Shown: piece after piece, positions 61,935 to 64,000 of the stretch
Layout: every line of letters starts with the position of its first letter
Numbering within the stretch: position 1 is the first letter of the stretch
Assembly: GCA_964570825.1 (NCBI GenBank)
Contig: CAZMZJ010000004.1
Span: forward strand, 62,001 to 126,000
Origin: UMGS1002 sp964570825
Lineage (GTDB): Bacteria; Bacillota; Clostridia; Oscillospirales; CAG-272
Direction: 5' to 3'
DNA: 64,000 bases
Translations under genes and position numbers: made by a program
The notes under the pieces: model-generated
What the model saw: the letters and a program-made list of their open reading frames with translations, nothing else
Database searches by the model: none
Told to the model about the DNA's origin: nothing

Positions 61935-62825
61935 TTATGTTCCTACTCTCGAATCTCCCCAGAAGAAGAGGGCGACGGTGCCCGGCCCGGTGTGGCTTCC
62001 TATAGTCGGGCCGATGCTGTTGATGACGACTTTCCCGCTGAGCTTTGGGAAGAGCGACTCGACAAGTGTCGCGACCTCCTTTGCGTCATCATAACAGTTT
62101 GAATTGCTGATGAAGCATTTCCCGCTGTAATCGAGATTGCCATCGGCGTGAGCTTCCATGCGCGAGACTATTTCCCGGATAACCTTCTTTTTCGTGCGGA
62201 TTTTCTCTCGGGGAACCAGATGACCGGGTTCGTCCATATTGAGCAGTGGGCAGATGCCGAGAAGACCTCCAAGCATGCCCTGAGCTTTTGTGATTCTGCC
62301 TCCCTTTACATAGAACGAGAGATCGGTTGAGAAGAACCAGTGGTGCATTTTGAGCTTGTTCTTTTCAATCCAGTCGTAAAGTTCTTCAATTGAATAGCCT
62401 TTGTCGCGCAGGTCGGCCATAGTTTCCATGATAAGCCCGTAACCCGAAGAGGCGCCGCGGGAGTCGACAACGTATAATTTTCTCCCGGGGAATTTAGCTT
62501 TTGCTTCCTCGGCAGCATTAACGGCATTCTGGTACGAACCTGAAAGCCCTGAGGACAGGGAAACGTGGATTACGTCCTTGCCTTCCTCAAGCAGCCTTGA
62601 AAAATATTCGAAGTATTCATTTATGTTGATTTGAACGGTTTTTGTTTCCGCTCCGTTTTTCATTTTCCCGTAGAACTCTTCGGCAGGCATTGACTGAAAC
62701 AGGTCGTCATTATATTCCTTGCCGTCGATGAAATAACGAAAACAAATATATCTAAGATCTCTTTTTTCAACCTGCTCCGCTGAAAGATCTGCGGTCGAGC
62801 AGCAGCTGATGATGTAATCGGACAT
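61935..62825 (-). CDS. DegV-family fatty-acid-binding protein (FakB-like)
   Basis: The 296-residue protein binds a fatty acid for phosphorylation by the FakA kinase. DegV motifs are visible: IISCCSTADLSAEQ, TKTVQININEYFEYF, HVSLSSGLSGSYQNA, LYVVDSRGASSGYGLIMETM and the C-terminal IGPTIGSHTGPGTVALFFWG. The ATG at 62825 with GGGAGGA upstream gives the family N-terminus; an upstream ATG at 62933 adds unrelated residues. It lies 67 bp downstream of the FakA-like gene on the same strand. Confidence 0.92.
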   Translation of the reverse strand: MSDYIISCCSTADLSAEQVEKRDLRYICFRYFIDGKEYNDDLFQSMPAEEFYGKMKNGAETKTVQININEYFEYFSRLLEEGKDVIHVSLSSGLSGSYQNAVNAAEEAKAKFPGRKLYVVDSRGASSGYGLIMETMADLRDKGYSIEELYDWIEKNKLKMHHWFFSTDLSFYVKGGRITKAQGMLGGLLGICPLLNMDEPGHLVPREKIRTKKKVIREIVSRMEAHADGNLDYSGKCFISNSNCYDDAKEVATLVESLFPKLSGKVVINSIGPTIGSHTGPGTVALFFWGDSRVGT

Positions 62826-62892
62826 TGCTGTATCCTCCCTAATGTTCGGTTGGTCTTCCGGCGTTCCGGAAACCGGACTGCCGGAATAATGT

Positions 62893-64000
62893 TTATTCTG
62901 CGGAAATAAGGTAAGTGTAAATCGGCTGTCCACCGGGTACGGTCATTATGTCGTGACCGGATCCGAGCGCGCTCTGAAGAACTGCAGACGCGTGTTCTGC
63001 TTCGCTGTCGCTGACGCCTTTTCCGCAATATACAGTTATGATTTCCTTGTCCGCTATCTCGCCCGCGAGCAACCGGAGGCAGTCGTCCATCGAGTCGCAC
63101 GCATACCGCAGCTCGTTGTCGACAAGGCCGATTATCTGGTTCTTCTTAACCTTTATTTTCTCGCCGTCCATTCCTTTGACCGCGTTTGTGATTGCAAGCG
63201 ATTTGATTTCGGACATTGCTTTTGTCATTTTTTTAATATTCGAGTCAAGGTCAAGGTCGCTGTCAAAAGCGATAAGCGCCGATATCCCCTGAGGTATTGT
63301 CACGCTTTTAACCACCTCAACATGAACGCCTTCCGCCATCCTTGCCGCCTGAAGCGCGGTAAGAACGATATTTGAATTGTTCGGCAGAATTATCGCGTTT
63401 TCGCACGAGAGGTTTTTGAGCGCTTTGAGAAAATCGTCGGCGCTAGGGTTCATGCTCTGTCCGCCGGCGACGATAATATCTGCGCCAAGTTCGCGGAAAA
63501 CGGCTCCGAGGCCGTCGCCGTTGGACACGGCTATGATTCCGTATGCTTTTTCGGGAACAGTTACTGTATTTTCGTCGGCGCCGGCAAGCCTGTCGTGCTG
63601 AGACCTCATGTTCTCGATTTTTGACAGCTGTATTTCGCCAAGCTCCATGACGCGTGTAAGCACTGAAAGCGGTTCGTTTGTGTGTACGTGTATTTTGATT
63701 ATTTCATCGTCTTCGGTCATGACCACGCTGTCGCCTATGCCGGACAAATATTCTCTCAGGCTGTTCAGCTTATGCGCCGATACGCCCGGCTTTCTTGCCG
63801 CAAGGCACTCGGTGCAGAAAGCAAAGGTTATTTCCCCGGAGTCGTATTCGCTGAAGTCAGCCGCCGGCTTTGTTAACGCAGAAACGGTCGAATAGCTCTG
63901 TCTGCCGGAATCAAGGTTAATATCTTCATTGAGGACCTTTTTCATTCCGTCGAGCACGGCGGTAAATCCATATCCGCCAGAATCGACCACCTTTGCCCGC
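62893..64000 (-). CDS. FakA-like fatty acid kinase (DAK2/YloV family), C-terminal part; 5' end outside window
   Basis: The visible 369 residues begin RAKVVDSGGYGF, the conserved end of the DAK2 (DhaL-like) ATP-binding domain, so the N-terminal kinase part lies beyond the window. The middle has FCTECLA and IIKIHVHTNEP, as in the FakA central domain. The C-terminal part (YGIIAVSNGDGLGAVFRELGAD, GGQSMNPS, LPNNSNI) is EDD/FakA-type. It forms a kinase pair with the downstream DegV protein, feeding exogenous fatty acids into phospholipid synthesis. Confidence 0.9.
   Translation of the reverse strand, partial: RAKVVDSGGYGFTAVLDGMKKVLNEDINLDSGRQSYSTVSALTKPAADFSEYDSGEITFAFCTECLAARKPGVSAHKLNSLREYLSGIGDSVVMTEDDEIIKIHVHTNEPLSVLTRVMELGEIQLSKIENMRSQHDRLAGADENTVTVPEKAYGIIAVSNGDGLGAVFRELGADIIVAGGQSMNPSADDFLKALKNLSCENAIILPNNSNIVLTALQAARMAEGVHVEVVKSVTIPQGISALIAFDSDLDLDSNIKKMTKAMSEIKSLAITNAVKGMDGEKIKVKKNQIIGLVDNELRYACDSMDDCLRLLAGEIADKEIITVYCGKGVSDSEAEHASAVLQSALGSGHDIMTVPGGQPIYTYLISAE

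Overview
The window looks like a draft chromosome fragment (one 100-N gap) from an anaerobic, endospore-forming Clostridia-type Firmicute, probably an uncultured gut-type member of the Eubacteriales/Oscillospirales. Supporting signs are the cotJABC spore-coat operon, a SPOCS-LysM spore protein, HPr kinase, RNase M5, FeoAB with its Cys-rich companion, an oxygen-sensitive [FeFe] hydrogenase, strong GGAGG ribosome binding sites and several TTG/GTG starts. No exact taxon can be read from the sequence alone.

Layout. 1-9.6 kb: the 3' part of pheT, a DUF218 membrane protein, a D,D-carboxypeptidase, an XRE-type membrane regulator, an SbcD/SbcC-like (YhaO/YhaN-like) nuclease-ATPase pair and a small amidase. 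9.6-17.6 kb: a SPOCS-LysM protein, an Ldh_2-family dehydrogenase, a secreted lamin-tail-domain protein behind two consensus promoters, and a Gfo/Idh oxidoreductase plus sugar isomerase operon. 17.7-21.2 kb: an unusual two-gene electron-transfer operon in which a NuoF-type Fe-S domain is fused to a GltD/NfnB-like flavoprotein, translationally coupled to an [FeFe] hydrogenase.

21.4-29.1 kb: a compact, intact podovirus-like head module (small and large terminase, nozzle/stabilisation-like protein, portal, scaffold, HK97-fold coat protein, small connector-like protein). It has a strong terminator on each side and no integrase, repressor, replication, lysis or tail-fibre gene. This is the most unusual region of the window.

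29.3-44.2 kb: hprK, a PrsA-like foldase lipoprotein, an unknown membrane-anchored protein, a U32 peptidase/tRNA-modification protein, uppP, RNase M5, tRNA-Glu, a GlsB-like membrane protein, a MacB-like ABC transporter, a collagen-like lipoprotein (interrupted by the gap), a DUF523 protein, and feoA-feoB-Cys-rich protein behind a promoter with two identical dyads. 44.4-52.7 kb: a PHP-domain phosphoesterase, a large GGDEF/EAL cyclic-di-GMP protein, a YitT-like membrane protein, a zinc-ribbon protein, a GpsA-like dehydrogenase and a sialidase-like beta-propeller.

52.7-60.2 kb: a sugar-use locus. An operon on the minus strand encodes a fucose/arabinose-isomerase-like protein, a DJ-1/PfpI protein, a mannose-6-phosphate-isomerase-like protein and a ROK kinase-like protein. 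Beyond it lie an RpiR-type regulator and a divergent clan GH-A glycosidase, with direct repeats between their two promoters. 60.3-64 kb: cotJABC behind a sigma-E-like -10 element, then DegV (FakB-like) and the 3' part of a FakA-like kinase, a fatty-acid kinase pair.

No CRISPR array, rRNA, insertion sequence or recognisable riboswitch was found. Coordinates come from direct reading; family names rest on recognised motifs, not on database searches.
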